Position numbers and translations under genes: made by a program. From Trichobilharzia szidati (lineage: Eukaryota > Platyhelminthes > Trematoda > Strigeidida > Schistosomatidae), in NCBI GenBank assembly GCA_944472155.2, contig OX235279.1, forward strand, positions 63,833,564-63,897,563: DNA of 64,000 bases. Reading direction: 5' to 3'. How positions within the stretch are numbered: position 1 is the first letter of the stretch; the number at the start of each line of letters is the position of its first letter. Positions 22,601 to 33,405 of this stretch are shown here, piece by piece. Below the pieces are notes generated by a model. The model saw only the letters and a list, made by a program, of their open reading frames with translations, had not been told where the DNA came from and ran no database searches.

Positions 22601-24890
22601 AGAATATCACTCTCAGTAATGCTGCATAACAAGTCTTCTTTAAGGGACTAGAGATTCTCCTCTTTAGGATATCTGCAGCTAAGTCTATCCTGAAATCCAG
22701 ATTCCTATAAAGTATTTGACGTAATTCGCGTAAACATGTAAAAGAAGCAAAAGAAACTCTGAATTCTATTCCCTGAATTTTTCTGTTCTTACTAAGAAGC
22801 GATAACGAAAATTATCACCCTAACAAAATGACCTGAAATACACAGTATGTTATTTCCATAACTGAATACTACACAGTTTAAAAAGAAGCTGACTACCAGA
22901 ATCATTGAAATCTGGTCAGGTGACACGTTACATGCAGAAACATAAACCTCAGTCAGGTTCTATCACAAAGGAACTACCCACAGAAGTCTGATTTTAAAAC
23001 ATGAAAGGGAAACAGTACACACAACAAATGCATTCTGTTCCCCAGTAGACATTGTTTCTAAACGCCTGACTCAAGGGGGAACTATACTTGAGAATAGACC
23101 GAAATACAATTTTAGAGACTCCAAGAAGACCAAACTTCGTGAGAATCTCTACAGTTTCTTAATGCACTAAGTATAAACTATGGCTATGGGCCAAAGCAGT
23201 GCAGTTTCATTAGATTATGATTCATACTTATTTCCGAAAAATACATTGTTTGACGTTCCAGAGATGGATGCTGGCAAACCAACAGTTTAATGCTCGAAAA
23301 TTTAGTCTATTGCTGTCATACTACTTTGTGGAATTCCTCCTTCCTATTTCTATACAGGTTATACTTGAACAGATTAAAAAGTTTATTTGCTAATTATACA
23401 CAGAAGTAGCTTCAGACATCCATCTCATACATTTGAACAAGAAACAACACATAAGGACGTTCGTTATGTTATGGCTTAATTCTTTTATTCACTTCCTAAA
23501 ATTCTGTGTGGGACTTTTATGTTCATCAGCACAACCACTGCTGATAACATGTTTGTTTACATTCCGTTGTAAATCTATTATTTTACCTTCAATATTAGCC
23601 TTTTATGAAACCTTTGTAGTTTGGTCGGCAAGAGACTTGATAACTGCAAATAGATAACATAAATCAAAATTTCAGTTAACATGCTTGGATCATGTTGCGA
23701 AGAGCAGTTTCTCAAAATCCTTCACTTGATACCTTTTTTATAAGGAACTACAATACCATCGTCTATTTGATATCACTGCATCAACGTATAGACTCAGCAA
23801 TATAAATTTTAATTTAGACTCATAAACAAATGCAAACTAACATCAAGGAAAATTGAATCTCTGTCATTTTCAGTTTCCTGTTAATACTGATGACAAGGCA
23901 GTTAAGAATGCTAACTGCTACAATTTCTGGTTAAGAAAAACTGAATTATTTGTTGCAGTATTTTACAGTAACCTAAGAAAAGTGTTACTTTGTTAGCCAC
24001 TTAAAATATTTCATCGCTCTAACATAAATTTGACAATTTTTTAATGAATTCCTACATTTTTGGAGAAGATGAGAGTTGATTATACTCCAAGCAAACCAGT
24101 CAGAATGGCTTTTTTTATGAGTAAGTTAAAATGACATTAACATATACTTTTAACCAATTAATTAGCTTAAACGAGTCTGATTAGTTTTATAAAGAGTCTG
24201 TGAAGCGTTGCGCACTTCTTGCCTTATACGTTTCTAATGCGCAGATTAATTCTACTAATTAATACGATTTAATTCATTATTTGTCACCAGAGTGATCACT
24301 AGCAGGGGAAATGCAACTGTGGAATAATCAAACTTATAAATTAGTGGAATGTTTTGGAAAATAAAAATTAATTAAAATCAAATGATTAGAACGATGAAGA
24401 CAGTAAAATCATTCTTGAAGATTTCAAGGGTATTTTATACTTTAATGAGACGAAGTAGAATTAATATCTTAACAGACATAACTCCGATAAATAAACGAAA
24501 GCGACACGATACTTGGCACTCAGGTTTCAAATTATAAGTCTAATTACTGCACGACTAGCTCAGCATGGTCATGTTGCCTTCAAATTCATAAGTAAGTGCA
24601 ATTTTAAAGAAGGAGGAAAACCATGTTGACTGGAGATAGTAACATAGAGTGAATATCTGGTCAAGGGTGAAATGAAAGTAACTCATCGACCAGTTCTGTG
24701 GACCTACGTGTGTTAAAATGTTGACACATTCTCCCATCGCCTCAAGAGTACCCTTCTCATAAACTGGAACTTATGAACAAATATAATTTACTTATCTTCA
24801 TTTTTTTCTACAGGGAATGTAGGTCCAAACCAAGTTCACTTTTAAGAGTGAAAAATATTGGTCCTTTGATATATTATATTATTCTAAACG
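16673..24890. other. Long AT-rich stretch, no gene seen
   Basis: A TA/CATA repeat lies at about 16703-16738. An open frame without a start codon (22946-23167, 74 codons, ending at TAA 23168-23170) has protein-like composition but no recognised family. A 22-base sequence at 24824-24845 recurs at 50813-50834. Otherwise nothing. Confidence 0.5.
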
Positions 24891-25201
24891 TTTATGTATT
24901 TCTCAATGAATGAAAAACAAAACGATATTGTTTTTACTGATGTTTCACGATTTAGTGCTAATAGCTTTATCAAGGTATTATTAAACCTGAATTTACAAAA
25001 TCTCAGCTTATATATATACAACTTAATCATCGTTCATCAGCATGGGGTAATTTTTACGTTTTTGTCAAGTTGTCCAGTTGGTAAAGATAACAACACCAAT
25101 TGTAGATTGTTGGATTTGATAAGCGTATGAAATTATAAAAGCAGCATGTGTTTACATAATGAAATTGTTTATCACATTCGTGTTGATTTTGTCATTTCAC
25201 A
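24891..25201 (+). repeat. Left inverted arm of the 25-26 kb PLE
   Basis: Pairs with 26121-26434 in reverse complement. The match starts around tatttctcaatgaatgaaaa and ends at the gtcatttcacac block. Confidence 0.8.
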
Positions 25202-25257
25202 CCTAATAAACAGCTGAGATACGTTGGTGATACTATCGCTGTGCTAAAACGAGATGT

Positions 25258-26103
25258 ACACAACTCATTCTTGGAGAAACTGAACAGTCAATCTCCTAGC
25301 ATTCAGTTGACTTCAGAAGCAGAATCAGACCATTTCTGGACTGCCTAGTTAAGAGGATGGAAAACGAATATTTTAATATATCTATATTCAGGAAGCAAAC
25401 TCACTTCAACAAATATTTAGAGGTCGTATCATCACACCCCATCAGCGCAGAGTTATCAGTTGATTCGAGTCTTCTTAAACGAGCACACTCTTCGATAACG
25501 GATGAGAAGGAAAAAGAAGAAATATCAAACATTACTGAGACTCTCAAGCAAAATAATTACCCAAAGAACTTCATCAACAAAATCAACACTGACATTAAAT
25601 ATTGTCGAAAGAGTATTCCTAAGACAAAGGCCTCAACAGCTGTCATTCCACATAGATCAGAGATGTCAAACAATATCAGAAGAGTACTCGATAAGCACAT
25701 CATAGTTTTCTTCAAAACACCAAACTCACGCACTACAAAGCAACTTTTTCCTTGTAAAAGACCAAATCCCTAAGGATTCTCTCTCTAATTGTGTCTACAA
25801 AATAAAATGCTTGGAATGTGATGCAATATACATCGGACTAACACCATGAGAAATCAAGATGGGCAGAAATGAACACCACAGAGCATCTGTTCGATCACCG
25901 AGAAATCCACTTGAACTAGAAAAGCTTGAAAAATCATCTACCACACTATAGCATCAGGTCACAAAATTGATTTTGACAATATTGAAATAATCCAGAAACA
26001 TTTCAGAAATTACAAAGAACGTCCAATGTGGGAAGCAATTCATATCAAATGGAATCCAAATTGTCTCAATAAGAATGATGGGCTAAAACAGAATTTGACC
26101 TAG
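25258..26103 (+). pseudogene. Broken PLE protein: RT thumb plus GIY-YIG domain
   Basis: The first part reads HSFLEKLNSQSPSIQLTSE and SDHFWTA. After a frameshift it reads LVKRMENEYFNISIFRKQTH, FNKYLEVVSSHP, SLLKRAHS and KQNNYPKNFINKI, the post-palm region of PLE reverse transcriptase (FLD.L..R...G....S.FRK.TH). Another frameshift near 25765 leads to SNCVYKIKCLECDAIYIGLT, the GIY-YIG motif with its CxxC pair. A stop follows (TGA at 25849-25851), then NEHHRASVRSPRNPLELEKL and, after another shift, ASGHKIDFDNIEIIQKHFRN and WEAIHIKWNPN. The reverse transcriptase palm is absent. At least three lesions; cannot make a full protein. Confidence 0.8.
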
Positions 26104-26120
26104 TTGTAATACCCTCCTCC

Positions 26121-26434
26121 CACACGAAATGACAAAGTCAAAACGAATGTGATAAACAATTTCATTATGTAAACACATGCTGCTTTTATAATTTCATACG
26201 CTTATCAAATCCAACAATCTACAATTGGTGTTGTTATCTTTACCAACTGGACAACTTGACAAAAACGTAAAAATTACCCCATGCTGATGAACGATGATTA
26301 AGTTGTTATATATATAAGCTGAGATTTTGTAAATTCAGGTTTAATAATACCTTGATAAAGCTATTAGCACTAAATCGTGAAACATCAGTAAAAACAATAT
26401 CGTTTTGTTTTTTACTCATTGGGAAATATAAAAT
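26121..26434 (-). repeat. Right inverted arm of the 25-26 kb PLE
   Basis: Reverse complement of the left arm, containing gataaacaatttcattatgt and taccccatgctgatgaacga. Confidence 0.8.
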
Positions 26435-26805
26435 TTTTTATGCCAAAGAATGATTCTATTAAGTCTTTCTTAACATTACTTCAAAGAAGTTCAAATGTTT
26501 TATGAGTGCATTTCGAAGTCCCTTGGGAAGTTATGGAAAATAAAAGAATTGTAAACACACTCTGTAATAAAGTATAATTATATTTCAATAGTTTATACAC
26601 AATGATAAGTTTTGTTATTGGTAATATTTCGAGCAAAATTACTGCCCGTGTTCACACCACTGTAATATTTATTTATTTATATTTTTTTATATTTTATATT
26701 TTTTTTTGATTACAGCTTGATGCCACATCGTATTTTCAGTACAAGTATGGAATTTTCAGCATGGATATCGGTAGCCTAAATTTTGCAGGCCGACCATACG
26801 TATCG
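26435..26805. other. AT-rich stretch with T-rich tract
   Basis: T-rich runs at about 26672-26708. No gene or known repeat recognised. Confidence 0.5.
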
Positions 26806-26875
26806 GATATGCGTCGGCGGGGGATCGAACCCCGAACCATGTGCATGGTCGGCGAGAGTCCTAACCACTGTGTGT
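26806..26875 (-). mobile_element. SINE head fragment
   Basis: On the minus strand the tRNA-like head of the family seen at 1134-1365 is present (ccatgcacatggttcggggt, tcgatccccc), but the 3' body is missing and the 5' end is cut near the A box. A truncated, older copy. Confidence 0.7.
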
Positions 26876-27056
26876 AATACATAGACCATATGTTGTAAAG
26901 AGTTAAGTGTTCATACATTCTCCAAATTCAAATTACTTCTAGCTTTTTTGACATTGAAAATGAATCACTTCTGACAGTAGATACTACAAATAATGTATCA
27001 TATTATCCAATTAAATTCTCAACCTCGCCTAGTTAACTAGTTCGCTTTTTTCTAGC

Positions 27057-27150
27057 CGGTCTCAACCCCGGGTACAGGGAAAGGGTTGGGCGTGGGGCTA
27101 GCAAATCCACATCGCTAAATCTTTCAAACCACTAGAGAAACTTCAACACA
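27057..27150 (+). mobile_element. Fragment sharing the SINE body block
   Basis: Contains gggttgggcgtggggctagc, which matches the SINE body (aggttgggcatgaggctagc) at 18 of 20 bases, and further on gaaacttcaac. It has no tRNA head. It lies just upstream of the RTE LINE and could be part of that LINE's 5' leader, or a SINE scrap. Confidence 0.4.
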
Positions 27151-27189
27151 CAGGAAATATATTAAAAATACGAAAACTTCAAATATAAT

Positions 27190-27345
27190 CCAATTATATG
27201 ATATGATTATGAGCAATAAATTATGTTCGAAAAGTCATCAGTGAATATCACTAAATAACACTGTGAGACTTTATCAAAATAAATTTTACCTATAATGGGA
27301 TTATACTCTACCACAGGGCAAAAGTTTTATTCTTATATCAGTCAA
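27190..27345 (+). mobile_element. Solitary terminal arm of a Penelope-like element
   Basis: Contains tatgattatgagcaataaat, tcgaaaagtcatcagtgaat, cactgtgagactttatcaaa and the tail taccacagggcaaaagtttt. These match, in order, the PLE arms at 31340-31440 and 63199-63285. No coding sequence attached. Confidence 0.7.
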
Positions 27346-30300
27346 ACATATGGCCTTCCTACTAGGAAGCTTATCAACAAATTCAAATAAAAATCTTATT
27401 CTCTCGATGAAAGCAAGAGTAAGAATGGGTACGTGGAATGTACGTACAATGTACGAGACTGGGAAGGCTGCCCAGGTAGCCAAAGAGATGGGAAAGTATG
27501 ACTTAGAAGTACTGGGTATCTGTGAAAGCAGATGGAATGGATGTGGACTTTCGAAATTGTCAACGGGAGAGTCAGTAACCTAATCCCTTCACCCAGAAGA
27601 CAACCACTAACACATTGAGGCAGTGAGTGGCTATAATGATGTCACGAGTGGCAGCCTAAGCCCTAATGCAGTGAGGATCAATCTCCCCCTACACGATTAT
27701 GACAGCAAGATACAACTCCAAAGGAAGGAAGGTAACAATTATCATGCAATGTTACGCACAGTGCCAAAAACAACAAGAGATAAAGGAGGATTTTCACAGA
27801 CAACCACAAACAGTAATGGACAATATTTTATATGGTGACATCAAAATCCTTATGGGCGATATGAATGCAAGCCAAACTGGGACCTGATAATACAGGAAGA
27901 GAACTCATCATGGGTCAAGATGCTGTTGATCGGAGAGATGAATGACAACGGAGAATTATTCGTAGACTTCTGCTCTTTCAGAGACTTGGTGATCGGAGGC
28001 AGCGTGTACAAACACAAGGATATACACAAAGCAATATGGATTTTGCCTGACGGATTTCATATCAATACTGCTCAGGGAAGTGGAGACGCAGCTAGTGTGC
28101 TGGATACAAAGTAGAGAAGGAGAGCAGATGTGGGCGGGCTCAGATCATCATCTACTTCAAGGAACATAAAAGGTGGAGATGAAACCCATGAAAACAAATG
28201 GAGACATCCCACTGTAATTGAAGTTCAACATTCAGAAACTGAAGGACAAAACTACAATGGATGCCTTCTCTACAGATCAGATCAGAGCAGAGTCGGCCAC
28301 ACTACGTGTAACCACCAAAGAAACCTGCATGGAAGATCATTGGAGCTCTCTGAAGGTGATGTTCAAGGAAACGTGTACGACTGTTCTAGGAAGAAAGAAG
28401 AGACAAGACAAGGAATGGCTGTCAACAGATACCTGTAAGCTAATCAAGGAGAGGAGGATGGTGAAAAAGAAGACGATTCAATACAAAGACGCACAACAGG
28501 AGAAGAGGCTGAAGTCAATGTACACTGCACTGCACTGAATAAAGAAGTGAAGAAGAGTGCCAGGAAAGACAAAAGGCAATTCTACGATATACTGGCTGGT
28601 GACAGGACAGGCAAGTCGCAGGTAAAAGAGACATCAGGACACTAAATCAGATAACTAGGTCCCTATCCGGGAACAGATCAACCCAGCTGATGAAACCAAT
28701 TAAAGATGATCAAGGGAACCTAATCACCAAGGAGGATAAACAAATCAAACAATGGTCTGATCACTTCAAAGGACTCTTGAATCAACCACTACCGGCAACT
28801 CGCCCAGAAATACCACCGCACGAAAATGCCTGCCAGTGGACATCACTCCTCCAACGAAAGAAGAAATCCTGAATGCGATCAAGCTGCTGAAGTCCGTGGA
28901 GGTGGCAGGACCAGATGGCATCCCTCCCGAAGCACTGAAGACGGCACCAGAGACTGCGGCAGATGTACCGACGCCATTATTGCAAAAAGTATGGAAGGAA
29001 GGAAAGGTGCCTACTGATTGGAAGAAGGGTTGGCTACCTCATCAAACTGCCAAAGAAGAGTGACTTAGGACTCACTCTGCTAGAACTGGCGTGGAATAAT
29101 GCTCTTGTCCACGACAAGCAGAATAATAAATCGAATCATCCTGGAGAGAATGACTGATGCACTGGATGCAGAACTCCACCAGTCCCACCGGAACAAGCTG
29201 GAATCAGGAAACGCCAATCATGTGCTGATCGAATTGCAACTCTACTTATCGTCATCACAGAACAAAGCATAGAATCGCAGTCAAATCTCTCTATTCCTCA
29301 ACTTCATCGTCTTCGAAAAGGCCTTCTAAGAGACAGCGTAGACCGAGAAGTAATTTGGAAACTACTTCAACACTACGGCGTGCAATGCTCAAGTCTTTAT
29401 CAACCTAATTCAATGGCTATGTGACAACGTCACGTGTCAAGTGATCCACAACGGAAAACTCAGTGAGGCGTTCGAAGTGCATACAGGAGTAAGACAAGCT
29501 GGCTGGCCGCCTATTATCACCGATGATATTTTTGATTGTGATGCTCGACTGGATTATGCGTCAGACTGTTGGGGGCGAGGAGTCAGGAATACGCTGGACG
29601 ACCGATAAGAAGACTCCAGAAGATCTGGATTTCTCAGATGATCTATGTCTAATTTCACACAAACTCGAAGAATTGCAAGCTAAAACCAACAAACTGGCTG
29701 AAGAGACAGGTCGTGAAGACGGGACTGCACGTGAACATAGAGAAGACAGAGGTGATGAAGATAACCATTCAACAGCATCAACAACCAGCACCAATCGCCA
29801 TTAACGGGAGAGATTTAACAGAGGTTGCCTCCTACACTTATCCATCCAGGAAGCATCGTCTCAGCTACAGGCCAGTGGAATAGACGAAGATGTGAAAGTC
29901 AGTCAGAATCGGAAAGGCAAGATACGCACGCCTTCATCAACCTGAAACCAGTTTCGAAATCTTCTGCTTCACTCAGCCTGCATAAGAAACACGATTCGCA
30001 TTTTCAACAGCAATGCCAAGTCGGTCCTTCTATTATGAGTCAGAAACTTGGCCAGCGTGTCACGAACAGGATTTCCAACAAGTTACAGACTTTCATCAAC
30101 ACCTGCCTTCTCTGGCTCCATACTGCAGATCAAATAGTCAGCCAGAAAGAATAAGTGACAAGAAACTATTGGAACAAACCAACAGGCAGGAGTCGAGAGC
30201 TCAATAAATATGTAAAGGAAAGTGAATATGGATCGAGCATACATTGAGGAGGCCACCGAATGGCATTGCACGCCAGGCCATAGCTCGAGTGAAATCCAAA

Positions 30301-30490
30301 CGGGGAGCGACGAGTGGGTCGTCGGTGCGAGGGTGACATGGAGGAGATCGTGTGAGGAAGAGATGGGGGAGTTTGGTCAATCGTGGAGCTAGCCAGCTGA
30401 AGAGGACGGCAGAAAACAGAACAAAGTTGAGATGTGTTGCTGAAGCCCTATGTTCCACTCGGAATGCAATGGAGTGATAATAATATTAAA
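27345..30490 (+). pseudogene. RTE-clade LINE, nearly full length, inactivated
   Basis: The order of protein blocks is that of RTE/SR2-like LINEs. Endonuclease: RVRMGTWNVRTMYETGKAAQ (from 27415), ESRWNG (about 27527) with the catalytic glutamate, LMGDMNA (about 27850) and SDHHL (28137-28151). Reverse transcriptase: VAGPDGIPPEALK (about 28905), WKKGWL, GVRQAG (about 29490), and the active site as FSDD (29630-29641) with both aspartates kept. C-terminal blocks: FINTCL (about 30091), then ATEWHCTPGHSSSEIQ-like sequence in shifted frames and EALCSTRNAME ending in TGA near 30471. The 3' end is atggagtgataataatatt, the short repeat tail usual for this clade. Numerous frameshifts and stops split it into about ten open pieces, so it is dead. 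The 5' leader may begin earlier (27057-27150). No target duplication found. Confidence 0.85.
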
Positions 30491-30575
30491 TTCTCAAGCA
30501 CTGATTGTCCAGTTAAAAAACAGTTTTGGAAACCATTGATATAAGAATAAAACTTGTGCAATGGGGTAGAGTGTA

Positions 30576-30949
30576 ACTCCATTATGGATAAATTTTGTTT
30601 TGACAAAGTCTCACAGTGTTATACAATAAAGTTTACTGATGACGTTTCGAGCACAATTTATTGCTCATAATCATATCAAGGTAATCACACGACTTCCTTA
30701 ATTCATTTATATAGTTCCATTGTTTTTCACTTGATTTGATTGGTAGTAATATTTTCCATATTTCGGGTATGAGTGATGAATCATTCCTATTGCATGTGTT
30801 GGGTGTAGATTTGATGAAGAAGGTTTCAGTAATCAACCTCTCTCTCCACCTACCTAGATTACTTTTTAGAATTTTAACCCTCTTCCACCCTATTGTGTGG
30901 TTGTGTGTTAATGCATGCATTGCAATTGCTGAGCTTTTTTCTAAATTAT
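30576..30949 (-). repeat. Left arm of the 30.5-31.4 kb inverted pair
   Basis: Near-perfect reverse complement of 31073-31442. The few differences seen include cactgtgag against cactatgag and ttatccat against ttacccat near the outer end. Confidence 0.9.
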
Positions 30950-31063
30950 TTATCTTCTCTAGGTCAACCATTCTTACCTAATGTTCTGACAATCTGACTA
31001 CCCCTGACCTACTAGTTTGACCTATGTAGTTGACCTCGCAGTCATTGCAGGGTATTTCGTAAA
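30633..31063 (-). pseudogene. PLE C-terminal GIY-YIG domain (minus-strand copy)
   Basis: From about 31061 downwards the frame reads LIYEIPCNDCEVNYIGQTSR and SGVVRLSEH, the GIY-YIG core with CxxC and intact YIG. A stop (TAA) interrupts, then MVDLEKINNLEKSSAIAMHA, LTHNHTIGWKRVKILKSN, WRERLITETFFIKSTPNTCN and LIPEIWKILLP follow. Upstream coding sequence (reverse transcriptase) is absent. The plus-strand arm carries the same protein part from KSSAIAMHA onward but lacks the GIY-YIG core. Confidence 0.8.
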
Positions 31064-31072
31064 TTAAATTAA

Positions 31073-31442
31073 TTTAGAAAAAAGCTCAGCAATTGCAATG
31101 CATGCATTAACACACAACCACACAATAGGGTGGAAGAGGGTTAAAATTCTAAAAAGTAATCTAGGTAGGTGGAGAGAGAGGTTGATTACTGAAACCTTCT
31201 TCATCAAATCTACACCCAACACATGCAATAGGAATGATTCATCACTCATACCCGAAATATGGAAAATATTACTACCAATCAAATCAAGTGAAAAACAATG
31301 GAACTATATAAATGAATTAAGGAAGTCGTGTGATTACCTTGATATGATTATGAGCAATAAATTGTGCTCGAAACGTCATCAGTAAACTTTATTGTATAAC
31401 ACTATGAGACTTTGTCAAAACAAAATTTACCCATAATGGAGT
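31073..31442 (+). repeat. Right arm of the 30.5-31.4 kb inverted pair
   Basis: Starts ttagaaaaaagctcagcaat inside the nuclease coding region and runs through its stop (about 31385) into the terminal arm, ending ccataatggagt. Confidence 0.9.
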
Positions 31443-31849
31443 TTTGGAAACCACTTATTTTCAGAAGAGATAGAATTGTATAAAACATTCTTGTGGTATC
31501 ACGTCTTTTAGATGACTCAGTTTAACTAAATACAATCACTCATGGTAATCATCCATCGTATGTCATGATGCCCAGAGTGAATACTCTTGCTAGAAACTGT
31601 TTTTCAAATGCGATGAAAAGCAGCTCAATATATGAAGCCTGAATACGATGAAGCATTTCCTTGAGTAGATTGTTTCACACTGATATAATTAAGAATACTA
31701 CTGACAGCCAGAGAGAATACTGAAGAATGGTGCTGTCATAGTTTAGAACTCTTCCAAAATGCTTGATCATGATCTCATCAGGAGTTGAACAAGAGCTCAC
31801 CAGGTTAAAATATTAGCCAATATGTTACAGTAGAATGCTTCTAAACTAT

Positions 31850-33405
31850 ATTATTATTCATCCCGAGTGGAATGTGTCTTCACTGGCACATCTCCATTGC
31901 GCCTGGATCTCAACTATCACCATCAGCAGACTGCCTAACTACCTACAAGTTTTCATTTCTTCTTCATATGACCTCTTTCTTCCATGTCACCTTCGGAAGC
32001 ATAATTCGGTGCCTTCCATTCCGAGTTCCGTTAGAGTGTTTGAGGTATAAAACCACCTCATATTATATCCAATCCATGCTCACTTTCTATTTATCAGTTG
32101 GATAATTATTTGTTCGTTGGTTCACTGCCAGAATTCTTTGCTGCCTGTGCACCTATCTGATCTTGAGTATTGAACAAAGGAAATGGTTGATGCACTCTGC
32201 AGTAACCTGTTCAAAATGTTTCTTACGACGCGAAAGTCAAATCTGTGAACCACCAAAAAGCACTAGTTTAGACACAGTGTTAAAGATCTGGATTTGATAC
32301 TTTGCGAAGAGAGTTGTTAATATCTACACCGACGACAGAGTGATAAACGCCTGTTTTGCCTTTCTCATCCGATCTTGTTTGAATTTGCTTGTAGTTGAAA
32401 AGAGGTTGTTTAGGTAAGCAAGACATGTCTTCAAGGGTGTTTCTACCGATCCTACATATGTTGGTCTTCTCTCTTGATTCTATCCACCACAATCAAGATG
32501 TTATCAGTGACAGTAGGCATCCTCATCTTACCCCTGATTTCGCTTCAAACACCTTGGTGATCTTTCCTTTGTGAACTATTTGGCATCCTGCATGATTACT
32601 TAGGTGTTGAATGATGGTTGCAAAAGTTTTCGCGGGTGGGAAAAAGCTTGAATACTAGTAGTTTTTGCATAGGGCTTAATTGTCCTTCGTTGGTAGTTCG
32701 ACAACGTAACCCTTCTTCCATTCAATAGAGTCCCGTTTTTATTTTTATTGAGGGATTCCATCTGGTCTCGCTACTTTCCTAGATTTGAGAGGTTTTGTAG
32801 CCCTCAAGATTTCTGCTTTTGTCAAAAGGGTTGGTGGTCGTTGGCAATTCTATGTCTGCTAGTGGTATTTCTGGGTGAGTTGTAGGTGGTGATCAACTGA
32901 AGAGACCTTTGAATTGATCACTTTAGCATTCCCTTTCCTCCACCTCTTTGGTAACTGGGTTTCGCTCATTATCTCTCGCTGGCTTCACTTGAATTTATCT
33001 TATCCTGGGTAAAAACGCCGTTATTTGATATAGTGTCCTGAGGTCTGTCACCTCCAGCCTGTTCTGCTTTACTTACTAACTCGCTGTCAAAGCATCTTCC
33101 GTCTTTCCTAACGCTCTTCTTTACTGATCTGTTCCATGCTGTGTAGATTATACTCAGGTTCTCCTTCCTTTGTTCATCTCTTCACTGCTTCATCTTCTGC
33201 TTCTCCATTCCTCTCTTCCCCAAGAATTTCTTTTGAGTATTGAACTTGAATTGTGATCTACCTCCAGCTTTCTTGAATATATTCAGCTTGATCTTGAGGG
33301 TTCTCTGAACTAGATAGTGGTCTGAACATAATTTGGCTCCTCCTCTCTATCTCACATCCAGTAATCTGAATCTCCACTTTCTTGAATTCAGATTAAAATG
33401 TAGTT
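31850..33405 (-). pseudogene. RTE-clade LINE, minus strand, heavily decayed
   Basis: Translating the minus strand gives fragments in the RTE order: SDHYLVQRTLKIKLN near 33335 (end of the endonuclease), NIFKKAGGRSQFKFN, SVKKSVRKDGRCF near 33110, ARPDGIPQ near 32765, EWKKGYVVELP near 32715, and KGKITKVFEAKSGVR near 32540 before a broken palm. The tail region has VTWKKE near 31985 and HIPLG near 31862. The 3' end near 31850 reads gaataataatatag. Most of the endonuclease is missing and stops and shifts are frequent. Older than the plus-strand copy at 27-30 kb. Confidence 0.7.

Larger units (their letters stand above)
24891..26434 (+). mobile_element. Penelope-like element between inverted terminal arms
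   Basis: Inverted arms of about 310 bases (24891-25201 and 26121-26434) enclose a broken PLE C-terminal coding region. The arms share blocks such as gtttacataatgaaattgtt and gataacaacaccaattgtag in opposite orientation, with scattered mismatches, so the copy is older than the one at 15-16 kb. No clear target duplication seen. Confidence 0.8.
30536..31439 (-). mobile_element. Inverted pair of PLE nuclease fragments with target duplication
   Basis: Two almost identical copies lie head to head: 30576-30949 (read on the minus strand) and 31073-31442 (plus strand), with about 123 bases between. A 14-base direct repeat agttttggaaacca at 30522-30535 and 31440-31453 flanks the whole, so it went in as a single unit. 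The left side has about 40 extra bases (ttgatataagaataaaactt onward), a tail also seen at 27311-27345 and 63250-63285. Confidence 0.8.

Noticed and set aside
30736..31282. Two identical frames (30736-30981 + and 31064-31282 -) as a duplicated small protein gene
   Set aside because: They are the antisense of the PLE nuclease coding sequence in the inverted pair; identity follows from the palindrome.
31835..32105. Plus-strand small genes near 31.9 kb
   Set aside because: Antisense shadows of the minus-strand RTE LINE.
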